DNA of 64,000 nucleotides from positions 124,001 through 188,000 of the forward strand of contig NZ_CABVHK010000003.1 in assembly GCF_902497785.1 (NCBI RefSeq). Direction: 5' to 3'. Origin of the DNA: Pseudomonas fluorescens. Lineage in GTDB: Bacteria > Pseudomonadota > Gammaproteobacteria > Pseudomonadales > Pseudomonadaceae. The position numbers and the translations under genes are program-made. Below, piece after piece: positions 18,691 through 27,802 of this stretch. How positions within the stretch are numbered: the stretch's first letter is position 1; each line of letters starts with the position of its first letter. Below the pieces are notes generated by a model. That model saw nothing but the letters and a program-made list of their open reading frames with translations, was not told the origin of the DNA and did no database searches.

Positions 18691-18721
18691 TGGCCAGTCA
18701 ACCGACTGGCCATTTTTTTTA
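18691..18721 (+). terminator. Intrinsic terminator after lon
   Basis: TGGCCAGTC, loop AACC, GACTGGCCA, then nine T residues. Confidence 0.93.
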
Positions 18722-18841
18722 CCTGAAAATCGCAACAGATATAGCGATTCATTTTAACTAACTAGCAGAAGTGACAGTTCCCGCCTCGCCCCCCATTGCT
18801 ACATTCAGACCTCGATGGATGCTTACCAAAAAGGAAACAGG

Positions 18842-18979
18842 ATGATGGCGAGCCAGAACGCGTCTGCCACAACAAAGGCCACCGGCTATTTCAATGCAAC
18901 ACATAACGGCGCCGATTTATGTCCATCAACCCCTTTACGTCGAGCGGACCACGCCCGTTCGTGCCCGGGGGTGACCTGA
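18842..18979 (+). CDS. Small ORF with strong ribosome site (45 aa), overlaps next ORF
   Basis: Tandem ATG codons at 18842 and 18845 follow AAAAAGGAAACAG, the best ribosome site in this gap. The frame gives 45 residues starting ASQNASATTKATGYF and ends in low-complexity Arg/Pro sequence. It overlaps the 73-aa ORF that starts at 18919 in another frame. Either it is a leader coupled to that ORF, or a frameshift has split one gene of about 100 codons. No family is recognised. Confidence 0.4.
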   Translation: MMASQNASATTKATGYFNATHNGADLCPSTPLRRADHARSCPGVT

Positions 18980-19140
18980 GCAGGGTCTATTACCTGGATG
19001 GAAACGGGACAACCGTATCCGCCCTGAGTGGGACGTTCGACGCCACCCTCGACAACTCCGCTAAAAGATATCGAATAACGTTTAAATTGATCTTCGCCGG
19101 ATATGGCGAGATTCAGGGTGATATCGACGTCGCCGAATAG
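18919..19140 (+). CDS. Small hypothetical protein (73 aa)
   Basis: A 73-residue protein, INPFTSSGPRPFVPGGDLS, followed by alternating hydrophobic strands (GTFDATLDNSAKRYRITFKL) that suggest a small beta-rich fold. The ATG has no good ribosome site of its own and lies inside the upstream 45-aa ORF, which implies translational coupling or a frameshift. Function is unknown. Local base composition is lower in GC than the flanking lon gene. Confidence 0.5.
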   Translation: MSINPFTSSGPRPFVPGGDLSRVYYLDGNGTTVSALSGTFDATLDNSAKRYRITFKLIFAGYGEIQGDIDVAE

Positions 19141-19218
19141 CTATTAAAAGACAGAAGCGCTTTACGGATGTGGCGAAGATGCTGTTCTGATAGTTGTGTA
19201 GTGCCGGCAAGATTGCTT

Positions 19219-19282
19219 TCGCGAGCAGGCTCGCTCCCACAGGTTCAGCATCCTCACCTGTGGGAGCGAGCCTGCTCGCGAA
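19219..19282. repeat. REP pair, GTGGGAGCGAGCCTGCTCGCGAA type
   Basis: A near-perfect inverted pair with a 20-base spacer that itself contains AGGTTCAGCATCCTCACCT. Confidence 0.88.
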
Positions 19283-19381
19283 AACGTCAGACCCGACGCC
19301 GCCGAATCCCGGCGTCGTCACAATTTGTCTCATCTTCAGTTATGCTCGCCGTTCGTCGTGAATGCCGGAGCCGCTGATCTT

Positions 19382-19774
19382 ATGTCCCCCACCCGCCTGT
19401 TGGTCCCTCTCGCCCTGGCCTTGCTGGCCGCGTGTGCCACGCAACCGAAACAGAACGTAACCGTGGAAAAACAAAGCGGCTGCCCGGTGCAGCTGCACAG
19501 CGGGCAAAACCTGATCCTGACCCTACCGAGCAACCCGACCACGGGTTACCGCTGGGCGATCCAGGATTCCGCCGGTGGCGTATTGCGCGCTCTTGGGCCA
19601 GAGGTTTATCGCAATCCGGAAGATGCCGGTGTCGTCGGTGCCGCCGGTGTTTCCACGTGGCGTTTCCAGGCGTTCACCAAGGGTGACGGGCGTTTGCGCC
19701 TGACTTCGCAACAACCCTGGGCACCGGAAGTATTGCCGGTCGACACCTTCGACTGCGCGATCTCGGTCAACTGA
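19382..19774 (+). CDS. Chagasin-type (I42) protease inhibitor lipoprotein
   Basis: This is a 130-aa lipoprotein. The ATG at 19382 gives a signal peptide (LLVPLALALLAAC) with the lipobox cysteine at residue 18; the in-frame extension to 19325 would bury it. The mature part shows the chagasin/I42 motifs: the BC-loop NPTTGYRW, a GAAGVSTWRFQA segment and RLTSQQPW. Such proteins inhibit papain-like cysteine proteases in the periplasm or outside the cell. The gene is followed after two bases by the YhhN-family gene, so they are probably co-transcribed. Confidence 0.88.
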   Translation: MSPTRLLVPLALALLAACATQPKQNVTVEKQSGCPVQLHSGQNLILTLPSNPTTGYRWAIQDSAGGVLRALGPEVYRNPEDAGVVGAAGVSTWRFQAFTKGDGRLRLTSQQPWAPEVLPVDTFDCAISVN

Positions 19775-19776
19775 TC

Positions 19777-20412
19777 GTGGGCTGGCTGATCCTGGCGCTG
19801 ATGGGCGCGGTGACTTTTCTATACGGCTTGAGCGTGCACGCGGCGCTGCTTTGCATGATGGTCAAACCGATGCCGGTGCTGGCTTTGCTCGGCTGGTTGC
19901 ACGACGCACCGCCGAGCGAATATCGACGCTGGATCAGCCTGGGTTTGATTTTCTCTTTGCTTGGCGACGTGCTGCTCGCGTGGCCGCAGGATTTGTTTGT
20001 GTTCGGCCTCGGGGCGTTTCTGGTTGCCCACCTCGCCTACTTGAAAGCGTATTTGAGTGATTGCCGGCGATTGGCGGTGTTGCCGTTGATACTCGCGCTG
20101 GGCGTCGGTGCGCTGCTGTTGGGGATCTTGATTTCCAGCGGTTTGGGCCCGCTGCTGTTCCCGGTGATTATCTACGGCCTGGCCATCAGCGCCATGCTCT
20201 GGCGGGCGCTGGCTCGACTCGGGACCGACGTACCCAAACGCTCGGCGCTGCTGGCGGCGGCGGGTGCGCTGGCGTTTGTGGTTTCCGACAGCGTGATTGG
20301 CATCGATCGGTTTGTTGCGCCGTTTCATGCTGCGCCTTACGTGATTATCCTTAGCTACTGGCTGGGGCAATGGGGGATTGCGGCGTCGGCGTTCGGCCCG
20401 AAATCGCGTTGA
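19777..20412 (+). CDS. YhhN/lysoplasmalogenase-family membrane protein
   Basis: This 211-aa integral membrane protein has about eight hydrophobic segments and the YhhN motifs KPMPVLALL, SLLGDVLLAWP, FLVAHLAYL and a late FVVSDSVIGIDRF with acidic residues in membrane context. Eukaryotic TMEM86 relatives hydrolyse lysoplasmalogens; the bacterial substrate is uncertain. It starts with GTG, two bases after the upstream stop. Confidence 0.85.
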   Translation: MGWLILALMGAVTFLYGLSVHAALLCMMVKPMPVLALLGWLHDAPPSEYRRWISLGLIFSLLGDVLLAWPQDLFVFGLGAFLVAHLAYLKAYLSDCRRLAVLPLILALGVGALLLGILISSGLGPLLFPVIIYGLAISAMLWRALARLGTDVPKRSALLAAAGALAFVVSDSVIGIDRFVAPFHAAPYVIILSYWLGQWGIAASAFGPKSR

Positions 20413-20415
20413 ATT

Positions 20416-20516
20416 TGTGGTGAGGGGATTTATCCCCGTTCGGCTGCGTAGCAGACGCAAGGCTTTGATCCTAGGGGACTGCTGCGCAGTCCAACGGGGA
20501 TAAATCCCCTCACCAC
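20416..20516. repeat. REP pair, GGGGATTTATCCCC type
   Basis: Inverted arms enclose GGCTGCGTAGCAG and CTGCTGCGCAGTCC. It starts 3 bases past the stop of the YhhN gene and ends about 75 bases before cmoA. Confidence 0.88.
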
Positions 20517-20590
20517 GTCAGACAACCCGCGCATCCCCGCGCCAACTTGGCTAAAATGCCGGCCTTTTCACCTACGCCGCTGGAACCGCC

Positions 20591-21334
20591 GTGAGCAAAG
20601 AATCCGATCGTATTTTCGCCCAGCCGTTGGCCCAGGTGCCAGACTTCGCCTTTAACGAGGACGTGGTGCGGGTGTTCCCGGACATGATCAAGCGCTCGGT
20701 GCCGGGCTATCCAACCATCGTCGAGAACCTCGGCGTGCTCGCCGCGCAATTTGCCCAGCCCGACAGCGTGCTCTACGACCTCGGCTCGTCCCTCGGCGCC
20801 GTGACCCAGGCCTTGCGCCGACACGTGCGCACTGACGGCTGCCGCGTGATCGCTGTGGATAACTCGGCAGCCATGGTCGAACGCTGCCGCGAGTACCTCA
20901 ACGGTCAGGATTCGATGTTCCAGGAGTTGTTGCCGGTAGAAGTGATCGAAGGCGACATCCTCGCGCTGCAATTCCAGCCTGCCTCAGTTGTGGCATTGAA
21001 TTTCACCCTGCAATTCATTGCGCCTGAACAGCGAACTGCGCTGCTCAGCCGTATCCGCCAATCGCTGTTGCCGGGCGGCGCGTTGATCCTCTCGGAAAAG
21101 CTGCGCTTTGAAGACGAACAGGAACACGCGCTGCTCACCGACCTGCACGTCGCATTCAAACGCGCCAACGGCTACAGCGAACTGGAAATCGCCCAGAAGC
21201 GCAGCGCCATCGAAAACGTCATGAAGCCCGACAGCCTTGAAGAACACCGCGAACGCCTGCTGGCGGCCGGGTTCTCGAAAGTCGTGCCGTGGTTCCAGTG
21301 TCTTAACTTTGCCTCGTTGATTGCCTTGCCATGA
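20591..21334 (+). CDS. cmoA: Carboxy-S-adenosyl-L-methionine synthase CmoA
   Basis: This 247-aa enzyme makes carboxy-SAM from SAM and prephenate. The Rossmann methyltransferase fold shows [13 protein letters not shown] as motif [15 protein letters not shown] as the acidic loop, and [12 protein letters not shown]. The N-terminus [20 protein letters not shown] is diagnostic. It starts with GTG at 20591 and overlaps cmoB by ATGA. The two enzymes act in sequence to form 5-oxyacetyluridine at the wobble position of tRNAs. Confidence 0.96.
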   Translation: MSKESDRIFAQPLAQVPDFAFNEDVVRVFPDMIKRSVPGYPTIVENLGVLAAQFAQPDSVLYDLGSSLGAVTQALRRHVRTDGCRVIAVDNSAAMVERCREYLNGQDSMFQELLPVEVIEGDILALQFQPASVVALNFTLQFIAPEQRTALLSRIRQSLLPGGALILSEKLRFEDEQEHALLTDLHVAFKRANGYSELEIAQKRSAIENVMKPDSLEEHRERLLAAGFSKVVPWFQCLNFASLIALP

Positions 21335-22287
21335 TTGATCTGTCCCCCCTCGCCCGCCGTCTGGCCGGTACACCGCTGGCCGAATGGGCCAACACGCTGC
21401 AAGCGCAACTCGACAAGAAAATGGAAAAGGGCCATGGCGATCTGGAGCGCTGGCAGAGTGCGCTGGACGCCTTGCCAAAAATCCAGCCGAGCGAAGTCGA
21501 CCTGCTCAACGGCCTGACGCTGGACACCGATTGCGACGACGCCACCCGCGCCCAAATGCGCACCGCGCTGATGGGGCTGTCGCCGTGGCGCAAGGGGCCG
21601 TTCGACCTGTTTGGCGTACACGTTGATACCGAATGGCGCTCGGACTGGAAATGGTCACGGGTCGCACCGCATCTGGACCTGAAGGGCAAACGCATCCTCG
21701 ACGTCGGCTGCGGCAACGGTTACTACATGTGGCGCATGCTCGGTGCCGGCGCCGACAGCGTGATCGGCGTCGATCCGAACTGGCTGTTCTTCTGTCAGTT
21801 CCAGGCCGTCCAGCGCTACTTGTCCGAGCCGAATGCCTGGCACTTGCCGTTTCCATTCGAAGACCTGCCGCCGGAACTCGAAGGCTTCGACACCGTGTTT
21901 TCCATGGGGGTTTTCTATCACCGTCGTTCGCCGATCGAGCATCTGCTGGCGTTGAAGGATTGCCTGGTCAAGGGCGGTGAACTGGTGCTGGAGACGCTGG
22001 TGATCGAAGGCGATCAGCAACAAGTGCTGGTGCCGGAAGATCGTTATGCGCAGATGCGCAACGTGTGGTTTTTGCCGTCGGTGCCGGCACTGATGCTGTG
22101 GTTGCGTCGTGCCGGGTTCACCGATGTGAAGTGCGTGGATGTGAGCGTGACCACGGTCCAAGAGCAACGCGGGACGGAGTGGATGAAGTATCAGTCGCTC
22201 AGCGATTTCCTGGATCCCGAGGATCACGGCAAGACCGTTGAAGGATTGCCGGCGCCGATGCGGGCGGTCATCGTAGCCAAAAAGTAA
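21331..22287 (+). CDS. cmoB: tRNA U34 carboxymethyltransferase CmoB
   Basis: This 318-aa enzyme transfers the carboxymethyl group of carboxy-SAM to 5-hydroxyuridine-34 in tRNA. It shows [18 protein letters not shown] as motif I, a [10 protein letters not shown] loop, [16 protein letters not shown], and upstream the family segment [14 protein letters not shown]. The four-base overlap with cmoA indicates coupled translation. It is followed by a REP and then the convergent tadA. Confidence 0.96.
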   Translation: MIDLSPLARRLAGTPLAEWANTLQAQLDKKMEKGHGDLERWQSALDALPKIQPSEVDLLNGLTLDTDCDDATRAQMRTALMGLSPWRKGPFDLFGVHVDTEWRSDWKWSRVAPHLDLKGKRILDVGCGNGYYMWRMLGAGADSVIGVDPNWLFFCQFQAVQRYLSEPNAWHLPFPFEDLPPELEGFDTVFSMGVFYHRRSPIEHLLALKDCLVKGGELVLETLVIEGDQQQVLVPEDRYAQMRNVWFLPSVPALMLWLRRAGFTDVKCVDVSVTTVQEQRGTEWMKYQSLSDFLDPEDHGKTVEGLPAPMRAVIVAKK

Positions 22288-22310
22288 ATCTCTCCAACAC
22301 CGAATAACCC

Positions 22311-22400
22311 TGTGGGAGCTGGCTTGCCAGCGATAGCGGTGGGTCAGCCAACATCAATGTTGTGTGGGCCGGCCCCATCGCTGGCAAGCCAGCTCCCACA
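22311..22400. repeat. REP pair, GTGGGAGCTGGCTTGCCAGC type
   Basis: Inverted arms (TGTGGGAGCTGGCTTGCCAGC and complement) with a 45-base spacer, between convergent cmoB and tadA. This is the only copy of this variant in the window. Confidence 0.88.
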
Positions 22401-22417
22401 GGGATCGGGGCCGTTAC

Positions 22418-22915
22418 CTAAATTGTGGGTTTCGCCCGGCGGGCCTTGAAGAATTCGCTGAGCACCGCCCCGCATTCTTCTGCCAGCACCCCCCCCTCAA
22501 CCAACACCCGGTGGTTCAAAAAGCCCTGGGTAAAAAACTGTCCCTGACTCTGCACAATCCCCGCCTTCGGCTCGAGTGCGCCATATACCACCCGCGCAAT
22601 CCGCGAATGCACAATCAGCCCGGCGCACATGCTGCACGGCTCGAGTGTCACGTACAGCGTGCTGCCCGGCAGCCGGTAGTTGCCGGCAGCGAGTGCGGCG
22701 GCGCGTATCGCGACCATTTCCGCGTGTGCACTCGGGTCGTGGCGGCTGATCGGGCAGTTGAAGCCGCGACCGATAATCTCACCGCCCTGCACCAGCACCG
22801 CGCCCACCGGCACTTCACCCAGCGCCGCGCCCTGTGCCGCCAGCGCCAGCGCTTCATGCATGAAGTCGCGATCGCGGCTGCGGTCGATGATCGCGGCGGG
22901 ACGAATCTGGCGCAT
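22418..22915 (-). CDS. tadA: tRNA-specific adenosine deaminase TadA
   Basis: This 165-aa zinc deaminase converts A34 to inosine in tRNA-Arg. The active site is complete: HAEM (His ligand and catalytic Glu) and PCSMCAG (two Cys ligands), with GEVPVGAVLV before them. The ATG at 22915 overlaps the stop of the upstream oxidase gene as TGATG; the longer frame to 22984 would run back into that gene. Co-transcription with the oxidase is likely. Confidence 0.95.
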   Translation of the reverse strand: MRQIRPAAIIDRSRDRDFMHEALALAAQGAALGEVPVGAVLVQGGEIIGRGFNCPISRHDPSAHAEMVAIRAAALAAGNYRLPGSTLYVTLEPCSMCAGLIVHSRIARVVYGALEPKAGIVQSQGQFFTQGFLNHRVLVEGGVLAEECGAVLSEFFKARRAKPTI

Positions 22916-24291
22916 CACGCCACCTCGATGGCGGCCATCAGGCCGGTTTCCATGTGGTCGATCACATGGCAATGGAACATCCACACGCCGGGGTTATCCG
23001 CTACCAGCGCCACTTGCGCGCGTTCGTTCTTGCCCAGCAGATACGTGTCGGTAAAGTACGGAATCACCTTGTGTCGGTTCGAGGCGATGACCTTGAAGCT
23101 CATGCCGTGCAGGTGAATCGGGTGCTGATACTGGGTCATGTTTTTCAGTTCGAAAATGTAGCTCTTGCCCTTCTCCAACGTCGCAATCGGACGGTCGGCG
23201 CAAGTCTTGTCGGTGATGTCCCAGGCCTTGCCGTTGATTTGCCACAGGCTGGGCGGCCGACCGTTGTCGACGTTCACCGACACCGAGCCGACCCATTCGA
23301 AATTGAAGTTGAGTTTCTCGGCATTCGCCAGGTCCGGCTCGGCAACCGGGTTGGCGGGCAACGCAGCCGGCCACGAAGTAGGCGCATCGCTGTTCGCTAC
23401 CGAGCGCAAAGTACCCAAGCGCACCGGACCGTTGCGCAGCGACAGCTCCTGACCTGCCGGCGGTGCCTTGATCGCCAGGCAAATGCGCATGCCGGGACCC
23501 AGCCAGTATTCCTTGCCCAACGGGCGCGGCTCGATGGGGTTGCCGTCCAGTGCATAGATCTGCGCTTCGACCCCCGGAATGTTCAGGCGATAAGTCAGCG
23601 TGTTGTCGAGGTTGAGCACGCGCACGCGAGTGATCTGCCCGGCAGGCAAATCGATGACCGCTTGCGCGACGCCATTGATCGTCGACAGGCGCCCCGCCGT
23701 GCCACCCCGCGCCGCTTCACGGGGAATGCTGAACGCGACAAACGCGCCTTCCTCGTCCACGTGCCAGCTCTTCAGGCTCAGGGTTTTTTCGTACTTGAAC
23801 CCGGTGGGCTCGCGCTCTTCGACGATCAGCGGCCCGACCAGCCCGCGCCCCAGTTCTTCGCTGCTGTTGACGTGCGGGTGATACCAATAGCTGCCCGCGT
23901 CGGGCACGCGAAACTTGTAGTCGAAATATTCCCCCGGCAGCACCGGCAGTTGCGAGACATACGGCACGCCGTCCATTTCCAGCGGCAGGCGGATGCCGTG
24001 CCAGTGAATGGTCGTCGCCACCGGCAGGTGATTGATGAACCGCACCCGCAGCCATTCACCCTGACGCACGCGCAATTCGGTGCCCGGCGCCGAGGGACCG
24101 AACGCCCAGGCTTCAGTCTTGTGCCCGGCCACCAGTTCGACGTCCAGCGGCGCGGCGATCAGCTCATAGTCATGGCCGGCGTCTGCATCGGCCATCTTGC
24201 CCAGCCAATAACGCGACGCGCCCCCCGCTCCCACGCCAACGACAACAAGACCGGCCAGGCCACCGAGGATTTGGCGACGGGTAAAGGACAT
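22915..24291 (-). CDS. Multicopper oxidase, Tat-exported
   Basis: This 458-aa three-cupredoxin-domain oxidase has a twin-arginine-type signal (SFTRRQILGGLAGLVVVGVG). All four copper-ligand clusters are visible: HWHG (96-98), HPH (138-140), HPIHLHG and HCHVIDHMETGLM at the C-terminus. The Met after the last His indicates a type 1 site with an axial Met, as in CueO and metallo-oxidases. It lacks the Met-rich insert of CueO. Substrate may be Cu(I), Fe(II), Mn(II) or a phenol. It overlaps tadA. In P. aeruginosa the homologous pair PA3768-PA3767 directly follows guaA; here about 21 kb intervene. Confidence 0.92.
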   Translation of the reverse strand: MSFTRRQILGGLAGLVVVGVGAGGASRYWLGKMADADAGHDYELIAAPLDVELVAGHKTEAWAFGPSAPGTELRVRQGEWLRVRFINHLPVATTIHWHGIRLPLEMDGVPYVSQLPVLPGEYFDYKFRVPDAGSYWYHPHVNSSEELGRGLVGPLIVEEREPTGFKYEKTLSLKSWHVDEEGAFVAFSIPREAARGGTAGRLSTINGVAQAVIDLPAGQITRVRVLNLDNTLTYRLNIPGVEAQIYALDGNPIEPRPLGKEYWLGPGMRICLAIKAPPAGQELSLRNGPVRLGTLRSVANSDAPTSWPAALPANPVAEPDLANAEKLNFNFEWVGSVSVNVDNGRPPSLWQINGKAWDITDKTCADRPIATLEKGKSYIFELKNMTQYQHPIHLHGMSFKVIASNRHKVIPYFTDTYLLGKNERAQVALVADNPGVWMFHCHVIDHMETGLMAAIEVA

Positions 24292-24511
24292 GAACTCAAC
24301 TACCTCACGTATCAGCGACAGACCCGCAGGCCCGTAAAAGGCGAATACGATACACCTGCGGATGAGAAACAGTAAGGCCGGCGCGGCGACTGGCCGCAGG
24401 CTGATCTGCCCTTACACGACTTCGAATCGCGACAGGCGCTAGATATGTAGCGCACTTTGCGCCAATCAATCGAGGATCCTCAAACGCCCACTGTTCAAGG
24501 AATGAACGCGC

Positions 24512-27500
24512 ATGAATCCTCTCGATAACCGCCCGCTGCCCAACGCAGCTGACAAAGCCGCCCTCAAGGCCATCGCCGTCAAGGTCGTCGCCGCTTGCCC
24601 GAGTCTGCAAGACACCGCTCACGAGGTCGCCAGTAATTTGCTGACCAGGTTCGGCGTAGTCGGCCACGACCCCGACAAGGTCTACTTCCACCGTTTCAAA
24701 TTCTCCAGCAGCAGTTCGACCGCCTTCACGGGCTGGGACCACTGCTGCACACAACCTGTTGAATCCATGACCTTGACGCAACTGGTGATCCACCGGTTCC
24801 GCGTGGGTGATCAGGACAACGCCGACATGCTGGACGTCGATTCAGGCTTCTACACGGCGGGACCGGAGGCCGACGAGTTCAATCACACTAACGAAATACG
24901 CTTGCATGGCGACGAGGTTCTCAGGGAATTCTGGAACATCAACTTCAGCGACGTTTACCGCAACAAGCTGCAAGCATTCTGGAACGACTTCTCCAACGAC
25001 TTCCGCACCCTGGCCAAGTGCAATTTCCTCAGCAAGGCCGTTGATGCAAGGGATCGCCGTGTATTGACTGACGATGACTTTCAAACGGTGGTCAGCGCCG
25101 TCATCGGCCCGTTGAGCTGGCCGGTCAGCCTGCACATGCTGCAGTCCGAGACGCCCGCGGGCCATGGGTTGCGCGTGTGTGCGCTGGATATCGACGCTCA
25201 TGTGGCTACCAACATCCTGCGCATCACCGATCTGAACGGCCGACAAATCATTTACACGCCGGGCGAAACCGAGTCGTTTCATGTGCTGCAAACCCCTACC
25301 GACGTGCATTGGTGGTTCTTGCAACAGTTGAACGAAAAAGCCCCTCGCCAACTGTTCCTCAGCCATTTCGCGCTGGCCGACCGTCATGACATCAACCAGA
25401 ACATCACTGATCTGATGAACCGGCTTGTCAGCACCTGGGGCCATGCCGATCACCACATGCTCAATCAAATAGACCAGCGCGTGACGAACGATGCCTTTAG
25501 CTGGATGCGAGACGCGACTCAGGCGGCGATGTCCGCCGAGGCCGATCTGTCATTGACGTCCAATGGCGACCTGCGAAAAAAATTGTGGATCGGCTACCTG
25601 AGCGCCGGGTTGAAAATGTTTGGTCCGATGGCTGCCGTGGGCTGGCCAGTCGCCCTGCCGGTGATTGGCGCCAGTCTCGTCAACATGGGCTTGAACATCG
25701 ACCAGGCCGTCAACGGCAAGACGTCGACCGAGCGCAAGGCAGGCGTAATCGGCGCAGTCCTCAGTGGCATTGATGCCTTGTTCAACCTGCCGTTTTTGAA
25801 AGGCACGGGATCGCTGGCGGAAGTCGTCACGGAGGCCGAAGCCGTCGAGCCCCTGGAAGTCGCGCAACCCATGGAAGCCAACTCGGGAGAAGTCCAACCC
25901 GAAGAATCGAACTGGATAGTGCCGGCACTGGAACAGGTGTCGCGGACAGGGACTGAAACGGTGGAAATAACCGAGGTCCCGCAAACCTTTCAATCCAACG
26001 AGCTGCTGGACGGCTACACACCCGTCGCAGAACCTGGAAAGTTTGAGGGTATCTACCGGCTGCACTCCGATCCTCCCTACGCCATTCTGATGAATGACAC
26101 GGCCTATTACGTGCGCTATTTCGATGCCTCACAAGGCGACGGGTTTTGGGCGATCGTCGACCCGGAAAAGCCGAACCAGTTCATCCACTCACTGCCGGTG
26201 CGCTTGAATGCCGAAGGCAACTGGGAGCGCCTGTCCCGATTGGGACTCAAGGGTGGTGGCCAGTGCCTGGGCAAGGAATGCACGGTGGAGCTGGAGATGG
26301 ATGTTCGCGAATCTGTACCCGGCGAGCCAGAGCCGTCCGCGCCTGAAGCCGGAACGTCGACCAACCCGCCGCTCACCGACCCTCAGCCCTCCACATCGAC
26401 TCCCATCGGTTTAGTGAAAACGCCCTATGACGTGGCCTTGGCGAACCGATCGGCACTGAGAAAATGGGCCATGCAACTGCGTGAAACGCACATTCTCATG
26501 CAGGTCGGGCCCGATGGCGCCATGATCGTTCCGGATCGGTATGCACTGTACTTCGCTGAAAAAGCCCGAGACCTGTTGACCTCCGCCCTGCGTTTTTACA
26601 GAAACCTTCCGTGGGCCAACCTGCCGCCACGCCCGCAGATCCCGACCGTCAACGCGTCAACGACCATCACGGACCTCCTTACTCAGGTTTTCCAGCATTC
26701 ACCGGGGCTGGTCATCAGTGAAACGCTGGGCCGCATCACCAGCATGCGCTTCATGATCGAGCACATGGCCGATATGGCCAGGCAAGGCGTCAAGACCCTG
26801 TATGTGCGACGCTTGCTCAGCGATTTTGCCCAAATCGACCTGAACGATTACTTCAAGAGCGGCGTCATGTCCGAGGATCTCCAACACTATCTGACGCGCC
26901 TCGGCACCGACCCCTCGGCACAATTCAATGAACTGGCGCTGGTCAAAACCGCAAGGCAAAACGGTATTCGTGTCCAGGCCACCGACTGTGCAGCCACCTA
27001 TCGAAAGCCAACGTCGTTCACGCGGGTTCAAGAACAGATGAGCACCAACCATCTGACCGCCGACATCATGTTCATGGATAAATCCCTGAATACCGTCGAC
27101 AAGTGGGTGGTGTTGACGGGGGTCGAAAGCACCAACACGTTCAGGGAGATGGCGGGTATCAGTGAACTGGAAGGCGGCATTGGCTTGCGAATTGAAGAAG
27201 TCGCTCCCGGACAAGGTGAGCGTATTTTGCTTGACCCCGGCATCGCCATCGAAAGGGGGCCTTTTGCCCAGAACGAGACGGCACGCGGAACAGTCGATAC
27301 CTTTTACGCCGACCTGCTCCTGCAAATGGAGGCCCCCACCGTCACCCGCAATGAACAGCAGCTAGGCAGACTGCTCAGCCGTCCTGGCATGTATAGCTTC
27401 GAGCGGTCGGAAGGCGGTTACACGTTGTTTCACCGCAGTCAGACCGAGCAGCTTGTGCAAACACCGGTCCAGACGCTCGCCGACGGCCGTTACTCGATTA

Positions 27501-27610
27501 ATCGTCCGTCCTGGGTTCAAGTCAGCGGCGTTCCCTTCGACAGCCTGGAACAACTCTCCCACAGCATGAATCAAATGGGCCTGAGCCTGCAGAGCCGCAT
27601 CCCGATCTGA
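24512..27610 (+). CDS. Dermonecrotic/Mcf-type membrane-targeted toxin, degenerate effector
   Basis: This 1032-aa protein is homologous to the next gene. Residues 1-420 form the N-terminal dermonecrotic-toxin region (DUF6543-like): VIHRFRVGDQDNADMLDVD, a SLTSNGDLRKKLWIGYL segment, and hydrophobic helices around 365-430 that suit membrane insertion. A linker (520-590) precedes a C-terminal unit (about 700-950) resembling the TIKI/EreA/ChaN-like C2 module of Pasteurella-toxin relatives, then a tail (about 950-1025). The catalytic-type positions of that unit are lost: VISETLGR in place of GE-x-H, YVRRLL in place of Y-x-E-H, GVESTNT in place of GNSHSNT. It may be an inactive partner or adaptor. 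No secretion signal and no immunity gene are evident. Family is well supported, target unknown. Confidence 0.75.
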   Translation: MNPLDNRPLPNAADKAALKAIAVKVVAACPSLQDTAHEVASNLLTRFGVVGHDPDKVYFHRFKFSSSSSTAFTGWDHCCTQPVESMTLTQLVIHRFRVGDQDNADMLDVDSGFYTAGPEADEFNHTNEIRLHGDEVLREFWNINFSDVYRNKLQAFWNDFSNDFRTLAKCNFLSKAVDARDRRVLTDDDFQTVVSAVIGPLSWPVSLHMLQSETPAGHGLRVCALDIDAHVATNILRITDLNGRQIIYTPGETESFHVLQTPTDVHWWFLQQLNEKAPRQLFLSHFALADRHDINQNITDLMNRLVSTWGHADHHMLNQIDQRVTNDAFSWMRDATQAAMSAEADLSLTSNGDLRKKLWIGYLSAGLKMFGPMAAVGWPVALPVIGASLVNMGLNIDQAVNGKTSTERKAGVIGAVLSGIDALFNLPFLKGTGSLAEVVTEAEAVEPLEVAQPMEANSGEVQPEESNWIVPALEQVSRTGTETVEITEVPQTFQSNELLDGYTPVAEPGKFEGIYRLHSDPPYAILMNDTAYYVRYFDASQGDGFWAIVDPEKPNQFIHSLPVRLNAEGNWERLSRLGLKGGGQCLGKECTVELEMDVRESVPGEPEPSAPEAGTSTNPPLTDPQPSTSTPIGLVKTPYDVALANRSALRKWAMQLRETHILMQVGPDGAMIVPDRYALYFAEKARDLLTSALRFYRNLPWANLPPRPQIPTVNASTTITDLLTQVFQHSPGLVISETLGRITSMRFMIEHMADMARQGVKTLYVRRLLSDFAQIDLNDYFKSGVMSEDLQHYLTRLGTDPSAQFNELALVKTARQNGIRVQATDCAATYRKPTSFTRVQEQMSTNHLTADIMFMDKSLNTVDKWVVLTGVESTNTFREMAGISELEGGIGLRIEEVAPGQGERILLDPGIAIERGPFAQNETARGTVDTFYADLLLQMEAPTVTRNEQQLGRLLSRPGMYSFERSEGGYTLFHRSQTEQLVQTPVQTLADGRYSINRPSWVQVSGVPFDSLEQLSHSMNQMGLSLQSRIPI

Positions 27611-27627
27611 CCCACCATTAACCGAGA

Positions 27628-27659
27628 CTGCGGGCGGGGCTTACGCGCCCCTCCCGCAG
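27628..27659. terminator. Strong hairpin between the two toxin genes
   Basis: CTGCGGGCGGGGC, loop TTACGC, GCCCCTCCCGCAG: 12 of 13 pairs. No T-run follows, so it could be a weak terminator, an mRNA-stabilising stem, or neither. Confidence 0.4.
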
Positions 27660-27802
27660 CGGAAATCGCACACGCCTCAGGTCCTTTTCCCATGCCCCCC
27701 GCCTATTAAGACGACAACCGATCAACCCGACTCCCGACAGACCGGCCCTGCGTCCCTTGAAATGATCGCGGTCACTTCCCACACAACGATCAAGGAAAGA
27801 CC

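Noticed and set aside
16129..18735. 868-codon open frame antisense to lon
   Set aside because: It mirrors the codon positions of a well-conserved gene; long antisense frames are expected at this GC content.
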